Shown here: one piece after another, positions 35,180-43,993 of the stretch
Numbering within the stretch: the first letter of the stretch is position 1
Layout: every line of letters starts with the position of its first letter
Assembly (NCBI RefSeq): GCF_014873915.1
Contig: NZ_JADBEJ010000008.1
Span: 1,054,001-1,118,000 of the forward strand
Direction of reading: 5' to 3'
Length of the DNA: 64,000 nt
DNA from: Amycolatopsis roodepoortensis
GTDB lineage: Bacteria > Actinomycetota > Actinomycetes > Mycobacteriales > Pseudonocardiaceae
Notes under the pieces: model-generated
Told to the model about the DNA's origin: nothing
Seen by the model: only the letters and a program-made list of their open reading frames with translations
The model's database searches: none
Program-made: the position numbers and the translations under genes

Positions 35180-36802
35180 TCAAGTGCCGGCCGGAGTCGA
35201 AGTCGGTGTCTCCGTGTTCGACTGAGTTGTCGGTGTGGTCGGAGTCGTTGTCTTCGTCGGCGTCGTTTTGGTCGGAGTCTTCGTCGGCGTCGGCGGATCC
35301 GGTTCCTGAGTCTGGCTCGCCTTGCTCGAGGTCTTCTTCGACGAAGTCGGAGTGTCCTTGGGCGGCTCGGCCGACTGCGTCTCGGTCGGCGTTTCCGTCG
35401 TCTCCGGAGCCGAAGACGTCGCCGAAGGAGTCGGCTTCGTCGACGAGTTGCCCACCTGCGCGGGCGTCTCCGGGTTGTTCGGGCTCAACAGCCAGAAACC
35501 CAGCGCGGCCAGCGCCACGACCACGACACCGCCGATGAGCGCGGGCTTCTTCCACGCGCCCGGCTTCTCGTCGTCGTCCTCGTCAACCGGGCTGGTCTGC
35601 GCGCGGGTGGGCGGCGGCGGGGGCGGGTCGTCGTAATCGTCGTCGTAGGGGTCGTCGTCGTAGTCGCCCGCGGGGATCGGGACGGCGCGCGTGGGCGCGG
35701 GGCCGCCGCCGGGGTGGCCCCGTTCGGCCAGCAACGCCGTCTCGTCGTAGTTGTCGTACCCGTCGTAGTCGTCTTCCGGGTAGCCCGACGCGGGCGGCTG
35801 CTGGTAGTCGTCCTCGTCGTCGTAGTACGACCCGGCCGCGTCCTGCTGCTCGTCGAGGAGCGAGCCCGAGTGTCCGGCGGCTTCGCTGTCGAGCGCCTGG
35901 GTCACGCCGCCACCGGCGAGCGCGCCCGCGATCGGGGCGGCGAGCACGGTGTCGTCCGCGGGGCCGCCCAGCGGCGTTTCACCGCGGGCGACGGCGGCGA
36001 GGAGCTCTTCGCACTCTTCGGCGGTGGGGCGGTGCCGCACCTCCGGGTGCAGCAGCACGGCCAGCACGCTGGCGAGCGGGCCGGACTGGCGCGGCGGGAT
36101 GATCTGCCCGGCCGCGACCGCGTGCAGCAGGCTCAGCGTGTTCTCGCTGAGGCCGAACGGCGGCTGGCCTTCGCAGGCGGCGTAGAGCGTCGAGCCGAGC
36201 GAGAAGACGTCGGACTCCGGGCCCGGGTCGCCGCCGATGGCCACCTCGGGCGCCAGGTAGGCGGGGGTCCCGGCGATCATCCCGGTCTTCGTGACCGTGA
36301 CGTCGTCCTTGGCCCGCGAGATGCCGAAGTCGGTGATCTTCACGGTGCCGTTGGGCGCCAGCAGGATGTTGCCCGGCTTGATGTCCCGGTGCACGATGCC
36401 GACCGCGTGCGCCTCGGTCAGCGCGGCCGCGACCTGGGCGCCGATCCGCGCGACCTCCGTCGGCGGCAGCGTCCGCTCCTCCTGCAGCACCTGGGCGAGG
36501 CTGGTGGAGTTCAGGTACTCCATGATCAGGCACGGCTGGCCGTTGTCGTCGGTGACGACGTCGAACACCGAGATGGCGTTCGGGTGGTGCAGCCTGGCGG
36601 CGATCCGCCCCTCGCGCATCGTGCGCTGCCGGGCGTCTTCGGCGTCGTGAGCCTCAAGCCCGGGTTGCAGAAGCAACTGCTTGATCGCCACCGTGCGGCC
36701 GAGTACCTCGTCGTGCGCTTGCCACACGGCCCCCATCGCGCCCGTGCCGATCCGCCCGGCGATGCGATATCGACCGGCGACCAGGCGACCCTCGTCGCTC
36801 AC
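35180..36802 (-). CDS. Membrane Ser/Thr protein kinase (PknB-like)
   Basis: 540 residues. The kinase domain is complete: IGTGAMGAVWQAH, VAIKQLLL, VHRDIKPGNILL, ITDFGISRAKDD, GTPAYLAPE. An acidic Asp/Tyr-rich stretch and Pro-rich linker follow, then one membrane segment (ALIGGVVVVALAALGFWLL) and a Thr/Pro-rich outside tail without PASTA repeats. Likely autophosphorylates and signals from the envelope. First gene of a pair with the pseudokinase. Two further single-pass envelope proteins are encoded upstream on the same strand. Confidence 0.93.
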   Translation of the reverse strand: MSDEGRLVAGRYRIAGRIGTGAMGAVWQAHDEVLGRTVAIKQLLLQPGLEAHDAEDARQRTMREGRIAARLHHPNAISVFDVVTDDNGQPCLIMEYLNSTSLAQVLQEERTLPPTEVARIGAQVAAALTEAHAVGIVHRDIKPGNILLAPNGTVKITDFGISRAKDDVTVTKTGMIAGTPAYLAPEVAIGGDPGPESDVFSLGSTLYAACEGQPPFGLSENTLSLLHAVAAGQIIPPRQSGPLASVLAVLLHPEVRHRPTAEECEELLAAVARGETPLGGPADDTVLAAPIAGALAGGGVTQALDSEAAGHSGSLLDEQQDAAGSYYDDEDDYQQPPASGYPEDDYDGYDNYDETALLAERGHPGGGPAPTRAVPIPAGDYDDDPYDDDYDDPPPPPPTRAQTSPVDEDDDEKPGAWKKPALIGGVVVVALAALGFWLLSPNNPETPAQVGNSSTKPTPSATSSAPETTETPTETQSAEPPKDTPTSSKKTSSKASQTQEPDPPTPTKTPTKTTPTKTTTPTTPTTQSNTETPTSTPAGT

Positions 36803-37021
36803 GCGACCTCCCTTTGGGCTCCGTCTTCACGACGCGGAATCGTCCGCGTGCGCGGTGCGGCCTTCAGCACGCCACAGCGTTGGAGCGTATGCACATGTAG
36901 TGGTCTGTGTGCCGGCTTTTCCGAGACCGACTCGTGACAAGGCTAGGCGCTCACTCTGCGCACACACACGCGGCACACTCTGATCGCCCTGGGTGGAGGG
37001 CTGTTACACGCGCGGTGTCCG

Positions 37022-37867
37022 TCACATGTGCTGAGCGGACAGCAGCCGCGCGTCGGTGATCAGGCCGGAGGTCTCGTCGGCGAATTCGAGCACCTGCGTG
37101 ACCCGCAGCAGGCCGCCGTCCGGGTTGCGCATGGTCACGACGGCGAGGATGGTGCCGTCGGCCTGTTCGTGGAGGTCCTGGATCTGGATGGCGTCCATCG
37201 CGCTCCACGCCTCGATCAGCTTGCCCGCCTCCGACTCGGCCAGCACCGGCGTGATCAGCGACATCGCGCCGTAGGGATCGGCGTCGACGGTCTGGTAGAA
37301 CTTCCGGACCGCGTCGATCTTGTCCTCGGCCGTGCTGACCGCGGCGGGCTTGACGGCGGGCTGCGAGCTGGTGCTGCTGGACGACGAGCCCTGCGGCGGG
37401 AGCGAGCCCGAGCCGGTGCCCGAAGACGGCTGAGGTGTCGTGCTGGTGCCCGACGGCGTCGGGGTCTCCTGCTTCCGCTGCGGCTCGGTGGAGTCCGGGA
37501 CGGCGAGCCCGCCGAGCGCGGCGGCCCCGCTCATGGCTTCGGGTGCGGCGGCACCCGGCACGGTGCCCTGCGGCTGCGCGCCGGCGAGCACGCCCGCGGT
37601 GACGACGGCGCCCGCGACCAGGAGCCCGGCGGCGACCAGGCCGGCCAGCTTGGCCCGCCGGACGGTGCGGCTCTCCGGCTCGTCCACCTCGGGTTCGGGT
37701 CGCGCCGGCCGCTCTTCGCGGGTGCGCGCGGGTACGAACTTCTGCGGCTCGCGGAAGACCTGCTCCAGGTACTCGCGGTCGACGCGGGTGTCGTTCAGGA
37801 TCTCTTCCGGGATGACGTCCTCGACACGTACGGCGTCCTCACGCCGTATGCGCTGTCGATCAAGCAC
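37022..37867 (-). CDS. Single-pass membrane protein, function unknown
   Basis: 281 residues. The N-terminal 80 are cytosolic and charged (EDVIPEEILNDTRVDREYLEQVFREPQKFVPAR), then a membrane segment (LAGLVAAGLLVAGAVVTAGVL), a Ser/Thr/Pro linker and a C-terminal NTF2-like domain (KIDAVRKFYQTVDADPYGAMSLITPVL...VTQVLEFADE). The plan is the same as that of the next protein upstream, so the two may be related envelope components. I do not recognise a named family. Confidence 0.7.
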   Translation of the reverse strand: MLDRQRIRREDAVRVEDVIPEEILNDTRVDREYLEQVFREPQKFVPARTREERPARPEPEVDEPESRTVRRAKLAGLVAAGLLVAGAVVTAGVLAGAQPQGTVPGAAAPEAMSGAAALGGLAVPDSTEPQRKQETPTPSGTSTTPQPSSGTGSGSLPPQGSSSSSTSSQPAVKPAAVSTAEDKIDAVRKFYQTVDADPYGAMSLITPVLAESEAGKLIEAWSAMDAIQIQDLHEQADGTILAVVTMRNPDGGLLRVTQVLEFADETSGLITDARLLSAQHM

Positions 37868-38080
37868 GAAATTCCTCGCTCTGGTCCGGGGCAGGCGCTG
37901 GGCCGTTCGGCCGACGCCTCTGGTCCGCGCGGCCGTCTTCTGAACGGTGCGGACCCTGCAGTCGCCAGGTAACCCTGTGCGGACGGCCCACGGCCAGACT
38001 CCATCGCCGGAATGCCGTCGCGATACGACGAACGGCAGCTTAGGTCACCCACCCGGACCAGGGACGACCGCTCAACGCAC

Positions 38081-38115
38081 CGCACGTGCAGAGGAACAGG
38101 ACACTTGCACGTGCG
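38081..38115 (-). terminator. Inverted repeat after the gene at 38123
   Basis: CGCACGTGCA (38081-38090) and TGCACGTGCG (38106-38115) are perfect inverted arms with a 15-base spacer, eight bases past the stop of the minus-strand gene. Each arm is also nearly self-palindromic, so a protein-binding role is possible. Confidence 0.5.
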
Positions 38116-38122
38116 TGGTCGC

Positions 38123-39346
38123 CTACATGCCGTCGTCGACGATCTTGGCCTCGTCGCCGAAGGTGAACGTGCGCTGCTCCATGGTCTTCGTGCCGTCCTT
38201 GTGCGTGACCTCGACGGTGTTGACCGTGACGCCGCGGCGCTGGTCGATGCTGACCTTCTTCACCTCGAAGTAGGCGACGTCGGCGTAGCGCTCACGGAGG
38301 CCCTCCGCGCCTTCTTCGCGAAGGCCGCCGGAGGTCACCGAGGCCGCTTCCTGGGGGTTCGTGGTGACCGAGTTGAGGAAGATCTCGGTGTTGTCACCCA
38401 TCGCCTCCGCGTCCTGCTGCTCCGAGTACCAGGGGGCCGGTGTGGTGGTGCGGTTGGCCGGGACGACCGGCGGCTTCTGTGGCCGGTCGCTCGACGGCGG
38501 CGCGGGCCGCCCCGACGTCACCGGTCCGCTCGAATCGGGCCGCGACGAGCCGGTCCCGGCGGTCTCGCTGTCCGAGGGGGTGCCGGAGTTGGCGGAGCTG
38601 CGGTCGTCCCTGGTGGCGGACTCGGTCTGGGATTCGGACGGGTTGCCCGCCGCGCCGCCCTGCGGCGGTGTGGCCGGATGTCCGGCGACACCGTCCTGGG
38701 TCAGCGGGCTGCCACCGCGGTAACCGGGCCAGCCGCCCTGGCTCTGCTGCTCCGGGAGGGGTTTGCCGACCAGGTACGAACCGGCGAAGAGCAGTCCGAC
38801 CACGACGAGCGCGGAAGCCGCCGCCGCGAACCAGGCGGCCTTGCGCCAGGTCTTGGGCGGGGTCACCGACGCGGGCACCGAACCGAGGTCGAAGGTGCTC
38901 AGGCCGTCGACCGGCGGGGCGAGGTAGACGCGGACGTCGTCGGTGTCGTCGACCTCCACTGGCTCAGGACGGCGGGGCGCGGGGGCGGTCAGCGTCACCT
39001 TCGTACGCTGCGCGACCTTCGCGGTCCGTTCCCCAGTGGGGGGCGAAACCGGTTCGGTGAAGGAGACCTCGACGCGCGCGGGGACCTCGCGTGCGGGTTG
39101 TGGGAGCGGCAGACGGCCGCTCGATGGGGCGTAGCCGGGGCTCGGCGCCCTCCTGTCCCGCGGTGGCGGCAGGGGAAGGGAACCGGTGGAGGGCGGGGCG
39201 AACTCGCGGTGCGCGTGATGGCCGTGCCCGCCTGGGCGCTGCCGCCTCGGCGGCACGGCCGGAGTCCAGCCTTCGGTACCGCCCGCCCGGTGACGGCCCG
39301 CATGCGTGGCGCCGTCCCGTCCCTGGTGTTCCGCCCAGCCGTTCAT
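38123..39346 (-). CDS. Large single-pass envelope protein, function unknown
   Basis: 407 residues. A basic, Pro/His-rich cytosolic N-terminus of about 160 residues leads to a membrane segment (AAWFAAAASALVVVGLLFAGSYL), a long Ser/Pro/Gly/Thr linker and a C-terminal beta-rich domain (NSVTTNPQEAASVTSGGLREEGAEGL...VNTVEVTHKDGTKTMEQRTFTF). It resembles the product at 37022 in layout. Near the Ser/Thr kinase it could be a phosphorylation target, but that is only a guess. Confidence 0.7.
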   Translation of the reverse strand: MNGWAEHQGRDGATHAGRHRAGGTEGWTPAVPPRRQRPGGHGHHAHREFAPPSTGSLPLPPPRDRRAPSPGYAPSSGRLPLPQPAREVPARVEVSFTEPVSPPTGERTAKVAQRTKVTLTAPAPRRPEPVEVDDTDDVRVYLAPPVDGLSTFDLGSVPASVTPPKTWRKAAWFAAAASALVVVGLLFAGSYLVGKPLPEQQSQGGWPGYRGGSPLTQDGVAGHPATPPQGGAAGNPSESQTESATRDDRSSANSGTPSDSETAGTGSSRPDSSGPVTSGRPAPPSSDRPQKPPVVPANRTTTPAPWYSEQQDAEAMGDNTEIFLNSVTTNPQEAASVTSGGLREEGAEGLRERYADVAYFEVKKVSIDQRRGVTVNTVEVTHKDGTKTMEQRTFTFGDEAKIVDDGM

Positions 39347-39684
39347 GTCCGAGCGACCCCCTCACAGGCCGGCCCTGACGGCGATGTGACACCGGTTAAG
39401 CCGAACGGAGCAGCGGGTTCACGGGATCCCTCGCTTGCAGACTCCCAAGCACTCTCGTGAGCAAATGCACGCGCATACGACTGGGGGCGCGCGGGGCCAT
39501 CGCCCCCGCGCGCCATGCGGGCATCGCCCGACCCAGACGCAAGGGTCCACACGAGGTCCACACTAAAAGTTCGACACCCGCAAGTCTTCACCCACTCTGC
39601 AAGTTGCAGATGTTTCACTCGGTCGGGCGCGGCCGAACGGGCCTCGGTGACGTTACGGAGTGCTATCGGCGCTGGTGAAGCCGT
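39347..39684. other. Gene-free stretch upstream of the 39346 gene
   Basis: About 340 bases. It holds a strong hairpin, GGCGCGCGGGG (39486-39496) with CCCCGCGCGCC (39504-39514), and a relatively AT-rich part at 39560-39620. It separates the start of one minus-strand gene from the stop of the next. No ORF with support was seen. Confidence 0.5.
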
Positions 39685-39990
39685 TCAGTTGCCGCTGCGG
39701 TACTTCTGCTGGGTCGATTGCAGGGCTTTCGTGGCGGTGATTCCGCTACCCGCTGCAAGCAGAATGGCGATGATGTCGAGCGTCGTTCCCCCACTCGTGA
39801 GCAGCCAGGCGAAAAGCGAGGCGGCGGTGGTACCCGCTGCGATCGGCCAGCGCGTCTTGACGTACTGGGCGATGGGGGTGCCGCCCGCGCGCTTACCCGC
39901 CGCGTTGTTCAGCATGGCGAGATAACCGAGATGGCCCAATGCCGCGAGGACACCGGCGATCGCGATGATCACGGCGATGAGGTTAATCAT
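39685..39990 (-). CDS. Small membrane protein
   Basis: 101 residues from the ATG at 39990 (MINLIAVIIAIAGVLAALGHLGYLAML). Three hydrophobic segments; the last is TLDIIAILLAAGSGITATKAL. Codon use is less GC-biased than in neighbouring genes, with ATT, AAT and TCA codons, which may hint at a different origin. No known family recognised. Confidence 0.6.
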   Translation of the reverse strand: MINLIAVIIAIAGVLAALGHLGYLAMLNNAAGKRAGGTPIAQYVKTRWPIAAGTTAASLFAWLLTSGGTTLDIIAILLAAGSGITATKALQSTQQKYRSGN

Positions 39991-40074
39991 GTGTCCAGTT
40001 TGCCCTGTCCCGCGCCGTCGTGGCTCGGGGATCACCCTGAGTTCCGCCTCACGGCACAGGATCGTGACGTCGCC

Positions 40075-40103
40075 GGATCGCGTTTAGCGGGCTAAACGCG
40101 ATC
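40075..40103. repeat. Palindromic repeat downstream of chorismate mutase
   Basis: GGATCGCGTTTAGCGGGCTA continuing AACGCGATCC, a symmetrical GG-type copy. It is 15 bases from a copy of the second repeat family. Confidence 0.93.
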
Positions 40104-40117
40104 CCGGCGCGCCGTGG

Positions 40118-40142
40118 GGGAGCAAGGGACCTTTGCTACCAC
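40118..40142. repeat. Second repeat family, copy 2
   Basis: The 25-base sequence around AGCAAGGGACCTTTGCT, identical to 31415-31439 in the other orientation. It directly abuts the stop codon of chorismate mutase (40143-40145). Confidence 0.9.
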
Positions 40143-40430
40143 CTACCGCCCCAGCCTGCCCCGCCCGAGGTTGAGCAGCGCCATCGCCAGCTGCCGTCCC
40201 TCCGGCCCGAGCTCGCGGTAGCGCGCCAGCACGTCCATCTCGCGGTTGTAGACGATCCTGGTGCCGCCCGCGGCCATCCTGGCCGCACCGATCGTCTTGG
40301 AGACTTCGACGCGGCGTTTGACCAGCCGCAGGATCTCGCCGTCGAGGAAGTCGATCTCCTTGCGGAGCTCGCCGATCTCTTCGGCGGTGGCGGTGGGTTC
40401 TTCGGCGTCGGGCTTCTGTGTGGTGTTCAT
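40143..40430 (-). CDS. Chorismate mutase (AroQ type, short form)
   Basis: 95 residues. Converts chorismate to prephenate for Phe and Tyr synthesis. The three-helix AroQ pattern is visible: EEIGELRKEIDFLDGEILRLVKRRVEVSKTIGAARMAAGG, then YNREMDVLARYRELGPEGRQLAMALLNLGRG. The size, the C-terminal LGRGRLG tail and the position next to uvrD1 fit Rv0948c, which needs a DAHP synthase partner for full activity. The ATG at 40430 follows AAAGGTCC. Encoded divergently from an intrinsic terminator at 40481-40510. Confidence 0.9.
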   Translation of the reverse strand: MNTTQKPDAEEPTATAEEIGELRKEIDFLDGEILRLVKRRVEVSKTIGAARMAAGGTRIVYNREMDVLARYRELGPEGRQLAMALLNLGRGRLGR

Positions 40431-40480
40431 CGGGACCTTTCTTCGGTCCGGATTCCCATGCTGGCCCCCGGAACAGCGTA

Positions 40481-40510
40481 AAGCCCCGGGGTCCGTGGAC
40501 TCCGGGGCTT
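40481..40510 (-). terminator. Terminator between DUF1707 and chorismate mutase genes
   Basis: AAGCCCCGG and CCGGGGCTT arms around a 12-base loop; on the minus strand the stem ends in TTTACG. It would end transcription of the upstream DUF1707 gene. Confidence 0.75.
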
Positions 40511-40601
40511 CGGGTGATGGCATTTCGGCACTATGCGATCACGGGAGCCGGAGTCCGGGTCCCGTAAAAAAATCGCGTCGCGTGGTGCCGCATGCCGCTC
40601 A

Positions 40602-41021
40602 TTATGCCACAGCGACCCCGTCCTCCGGCTTGAAGCGGCGGCGTGCTCCGCGGACGCGGGCGTGCACGAGGACGCTCATCGCCAGCCAGAACATCGGCAT
40701 CGCGGGCCAGAAGAACGGCGCCCCCGAAGCCGTCCAGCGGACGATCAGCAGCACCGAAAGCACCACGGCGATCGCGAGGTGGATCCGCACCGCCGGATGC
40801 CCGAAGGCGACCGGGCGCCGCTTCGGCACGGGTTCCGGCAGATCCGACGTGAGCGCGACGAGGTCGTCCGTGTATTTGGCGGAATACACAGCGCTCAGCC
40901 GGTCTTCCACTTCTTCGAGAGTGAGACGGCCTTCACCGCCGGCGGCCTGGATGCGGGTGGCGACCCGCTCGCGGTCGACGTCGGCGGCCCTGAGCCGGGA
41001 GGGGATTCCGTTGGTGTCCAT
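40602..41021 (-). CDS. DUF1707 membrane protein
   Basis: 139 residues from the ATG at 41021. The N-terminal DUF1707 domain is SRLRAADVDRERVATRIQAAGGEGRLTLEEVEDRLSAVYSAKYTDDLVAL, a SHOCT-like helical unit common in actinobacteria. Two membrane segments follow (IHLAIAVVLSVLLIV and FWPAMPMFWLAMSVLVHA). Role unknown, possibly in oligomerisation at the membrane. Divergent from uvrD. Confidence 0.82.
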   Translation of the reverse strand: MDTNGIPSRLRAADVDRERVATRIQAAGGEGRLTLEEVEDRLSAVYSAKYTDDLVALTSDLPEPVPKRRPVAFGHPAVRIHLAIAVVLSVLLIVRWTASGAPFFWPAMPMFWLAMSVLVHARVRGARRRFKPEDGVAVA

Positions 41022-41111
41022 GACGACCGATCCTCCGCCGCGAACACCGCTCGCGCGTCGGACGGCAGGCGGCAACATCGCCTACGCCCGGCGCTGTAGC
41101 GTGGACCGGCG

Positions 41112-43517
41112 ATGAACACCCTCTTCGATCTCCCAGCGGACGGTCCGGCCAAGTCCCGGCACTCGGACCTGCTCGACGACCTGAACCCGGCGCAGCGCGA
41201 GGCCGTGACCCATGCGGGCTCGCCGCTGCTCGTCGTCGCGGGCGCGGGTTCCGGCAAGACCCGGGTGCTGACCCGGCGGATCGCGTACCTGCTGGCCGAA
41301 CGGGACGTGCACCCCGGCCAGATCATGGCGATCACGTTCACCAACAAGGCGGCCGCGGAGATGCGGGAGCGCGTGAGCGACCTCGTCGGCCGCCGCGCGA
41401 ACGCCATGTGGGTGTCGACGTTCCACTCCATGTGCGTGCGGATCCTGCGCCGTGAGGCCAAAACGCTGGAGATGTCGTCGAGTTTCTCCATCTACGACTC
41501 GGACGACACGAAGCGGCTCATCACCCTCGTCGCCCGGGATCTCGACATCGACCCGAAGAAGTACGCGGCGCGCACGCTGGCCGTGCACATCTCGAACCTC
41601 AAGAACGAGCTGATCGATCCGGAGACGGCGGTCGCCGACGCGGGCAACGACCTGGAACGCCGCGTCGCCGAGGTCTACGTCGAGTACCAGCGGCGGCTGA
41701 ACCAGGCCAACGCGTTCGACTTCGACGACCTCATCATGCGGACGGTCGAACTCCTGCAGCGGTACCCGGACGTCGCCGAGTACTACCGGCGGCGGTTCCG
41801 GCACGTGCTCGTCGACGAGTACCAGGACACGAACCACGCGCAGTACACGCTGGTCCGCGAGCTGGTCGGCACCGAGGCGAACGAGGCCGGGATCGAGCCC
41901 GCCGAGCTCTGCGTCGTCGGCGACGCGGACCAGTCGATCTACGCCTTCCGCGGCGCGACGATCCGCAACATCGAGGAATTCGAGCGCGACTTCCCGAACG
42001 CGCGGACCGTGCTGCTGGAACAGAACTACCGCTCGACCCAGACGATCCTGAACGCGGCGAACGCGGTCATCGCGCGCAACCCCAACAGGCGCGCGAAGCG
42101 GCTGTGGACCGATTCCGGTGACGGCGAGAAGATCGTCGGCTACGTCGCGGACAACGAGCACGACGAAGCGGCGTTCGTCGCGGGCGAGATCGACGCGCTG
42201 GCGGACAAGGGCGAAGCGGACTACTCCGATGTCGCGGTCTTCTATCGCACCAACAATCAGTCCCGTGTCTTCGAAGAGATCTTCATCCGCCTCGGCCTGC
42301 CGTACAAGGTCGTCGGCGGGGTGCGGTTCTACGAGCGGCGCGAGGTCCGCGACATGCTCGCGTACCTGAGGGTGCTGGCGAACCCGGAGGACACGGTCAG
42401 CCTGCGCCGCATCCTCAACGTCCCCAAACGGGGCATCGGGGACCGCGCCGAAGCGGTCATCGCGACGTACGCCGAGCGCGAGCGCATCTCCTTCGCGCAA
42501 GCGTTGCGCGGCGCGGTCAACGGCGAAGTGCCGCTGCTGAACCCGCGCTCCGCCAAGGCGATCACCGGTTTCGTCGAGTTGATGGACGAGCTCGGCGAGG
42601 TCGTCGAGAGCGGCGCGGAAGTCGCCGACATCCTCGAAGCGGTGCTGGAACGCACGGGCTACCGCACGGAACTCGAGGAATCCGAAGACCCGCAGGACGC
42701 GTCGCGGGTGGAGAACCTGACGGAACTCGTCACCGTCGCGCGGGAGTTCACCGAATTCACCACCGAGGTCGCCGGTCCGGAGGGTGAACTGCCGGAGGCC
42801 GAGCCGGGAGTGCCGGAGCCGGGGTCGCTGCCCGCGTTCCTGGAGCGGGTCTCCCTGGTGGCGGACGCGGATTCGGTCCCGTCGCCCGACGGTGGCGATG
42901 ACGGAGAGGGGCACGACGCGGGCGTGGTCACGCTGATGACCGTGCACACCGCGAAGGGCCTCGAATACCCGGTCGTCTTCGGAACGGGCTGGGAGGACGG
43001 GATCTTCCCGCATATGCGCGCGCTCGGTGACCCGACCGAGCTGGCCGAAGAGCGCCGCCTCGCCTACGTCGCGATCACGCGGGCGAGGAAGAGGCTGTAC
43101 GTCTCCCGTTCGATGGTGCGCTCCGCCTGGGGCCAGCCGCAGATGAACCCGGCCTCGCGGTTCCTCGACGAGCTTCCCGCCGACCTGGTCGATTGGCGCA
43201 GGCTCGCGCCTTCCTCGTCCTCCGGTGGTTTCGGTTCGTCCGGCGGGTCGCCGCGGGCCGCGACGACCTGGGGGAGCCGCGGCGGTGGCTCGCCGGCGTC
43301 GAGGACGGCGAGCACGAGCCCGTTCGGCAAGGGCTGGAAGGACACCGTCGCGCTCAAACTGGACGTCGGTGACAGGGTCAGCCACGACAAGTACGGGCTC
43401 GGAACCGTCGTCGCTTGTGACGGCACGGGCCCGCGGGCCACGGCGACGATCGACTTCGGTGCCGCCGGCAAGGTCCGGCTGATGCTCATCGGCAGCGTCC
43501 CGATGGTCAAACTCTAG
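41112..43517 (+). CDS. uvrD1: ATP-dependent DNA helicase UvrD1/PcrA
   Basis: 801 residues of superfamily 1A, unwinding DNA 3' to 5' in repair. Motifs in order: LNPAQREAV, GAGSGKTRVLTRRIAYL, ITFTNKAAAEM, DEYQDTNHAQY, GDADQSIYAFRGA, LEQNYRST, TVHTAKGLEYPVVFGTGWEDGIFPH and VAITRARKRLYVSRS. The C-terminal GDRVSHDKYGLGTVVA segment is the small Tudor-like domain that contacts RNA polymerase in this family. No LexA box was seen just before it. Confidence 0.96.
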   Translation: MNTLFDLPADGPAKSRHSDLLDDLNPAQREAVTHAGSPLLVVAGAGSGKTRVLTRRIAYLLAERDVHPGQIMAITFTNKAAAEMRERVSDLVGRRANAMWVSTFHSMCVRILRREAKTLEMSSSFSIYDSDDTKRLITLVARDLDIDPKKYAARTLAVHISNLKNELIDPETAVADAGNDLERRVAEVYVEYQRRLNQANAFDFDDLIMRTVELLQRYPDVAEYYRRRFRHVLVDEYQDTNHAQYTLVRELVGTEANEAGIEPAELCVVGDADQSIYAFRGATIRNIEEFERDFPNARTVLLEQNYRSTQTILNAANAVIARNPNRRAKRLWTDSGDGEKIVGYVADNEHDEAAFVAGEIDALADKGEADYSDVAVFYRTNNQSRVFEEIFIRLGLPYKVVGGVRFYERREVRDMLAYLRVLANPEDTVSLRRILNVPKRGIGDRAEAVIATYAERERISFAQALRGAVNGEVPLLNPRSAKAITGFVELMDELGEVVESGAEVADILEAVLERTGYRTELEESEDPQDASRVENLTELVTVAREFTEFTTEVAGPEGELPEAEPGVPEPGSLPAFLERVSLVADADSVPSPDGGDDGEGHDAGVVTLMTVHTAKGLEYPVVFGTGWEDGIFPHMRALGDPTELAEERRLAYVAITRARKRLYVSRSMVRSAWGQPQMNPASRFLDELPADLVDWRRLAPSSSSGGFGSSGGSPRAATTWGSRGGGSPASRTASTSPFGKGWKDTVALKLDVGDRVSHDKYGLGTVVACDGTGPRATATIDFGAAGKVRLMLIGSVPMVKL

Positions 43518-43581
43518 CCCTGACCTGCGGTTTCTTCACCGCTCGCGAAAACTGTCGGACCCTTCCCGTATACCTGTGCCA

Positions 43582-43613
43582 TCGAACACGAGTTCGATGC
43601 GCTGGGGTAGGCT
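43582..43613 (+). promoter_or_regulatory. LexA (SOS) box and likely -10 of the small gene at 43658
   Basis: TCGAACACGAGTTCGA (43582-43597) is a perfect match to the actinobacterial SOS box TCGAAC-N4-GTTCGA and differs by one base from the box before imuA'. TAGGCT (43608-43613) could be the -10. The gene starts 61 bases after the box. Confidence 0.88.
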
Positions 43614-43657
43614 GGACGAGCCGGTGTGCCCCGATCAGGAGGAGGGGGCGCAGTGGT

Positions 43658-43993
43658 GTGGACGGGGTCTTGTTTGGGGTTCTCTCGAGTGGGGTACTCG
43701 AGTATCTGCGGGGTGTTGAAGAAGGGGCGGGGACGGATCGGGGTCCGGAACCGCCGGAAGTGCTCAGGCTGGTCGCGGCCTGGCGCGCGTTACTGCGGAC
43801 GCACGAACCGGACGGGGCCGGACGGTGCGTCGTATGCGGGCACGCGCGGCGATGGCTGTTCGGGCCGCGGCCAGCCGGGTGCCGAACTCTTCCTTGGGGA
43901 CTTTTCGCCCGACGGCGGCCAGCGGGTCTCTGCACGGTCTGGCAGATCGCCGTGGGGTACTTCGTCCGGAAGCTGCCCGACGGCGTCGCGTGA
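43658..43993 (+). CDS. Small Cys-containing protein, predicted SOS-regulated
   Basis: 111 residues from a GTG at 43658 preceded by GGAGGAGGGGG. The first half is LSSGVLEYLRGVEEGAGTDRGPEPPEVLRLVAAWRALLRTH; the second has CVVC (in GRCVVCGHARRWL), a further Cys in GCRTLPWG and another in LCTVWQIAVGYFVRKLPDG, so a metal site is possible. No signal or membrane segment. I do not recognise the function. A perfect LexA box upstream suggests induction by DNA damage, which fits its place downstream of uvrD1, though it has its own promoter. Confidence 0.6.
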   Translation: MDGVLFGVLSSGVLEYLRGVEEGAGTDRGPEPPEVLRLVAAWRALLRTHEPDGAGRCVVCGHARRWLFGPRPAGCRTLPWGLFARRRPAGLCTVWQIAVGYFVRKLPDGVA

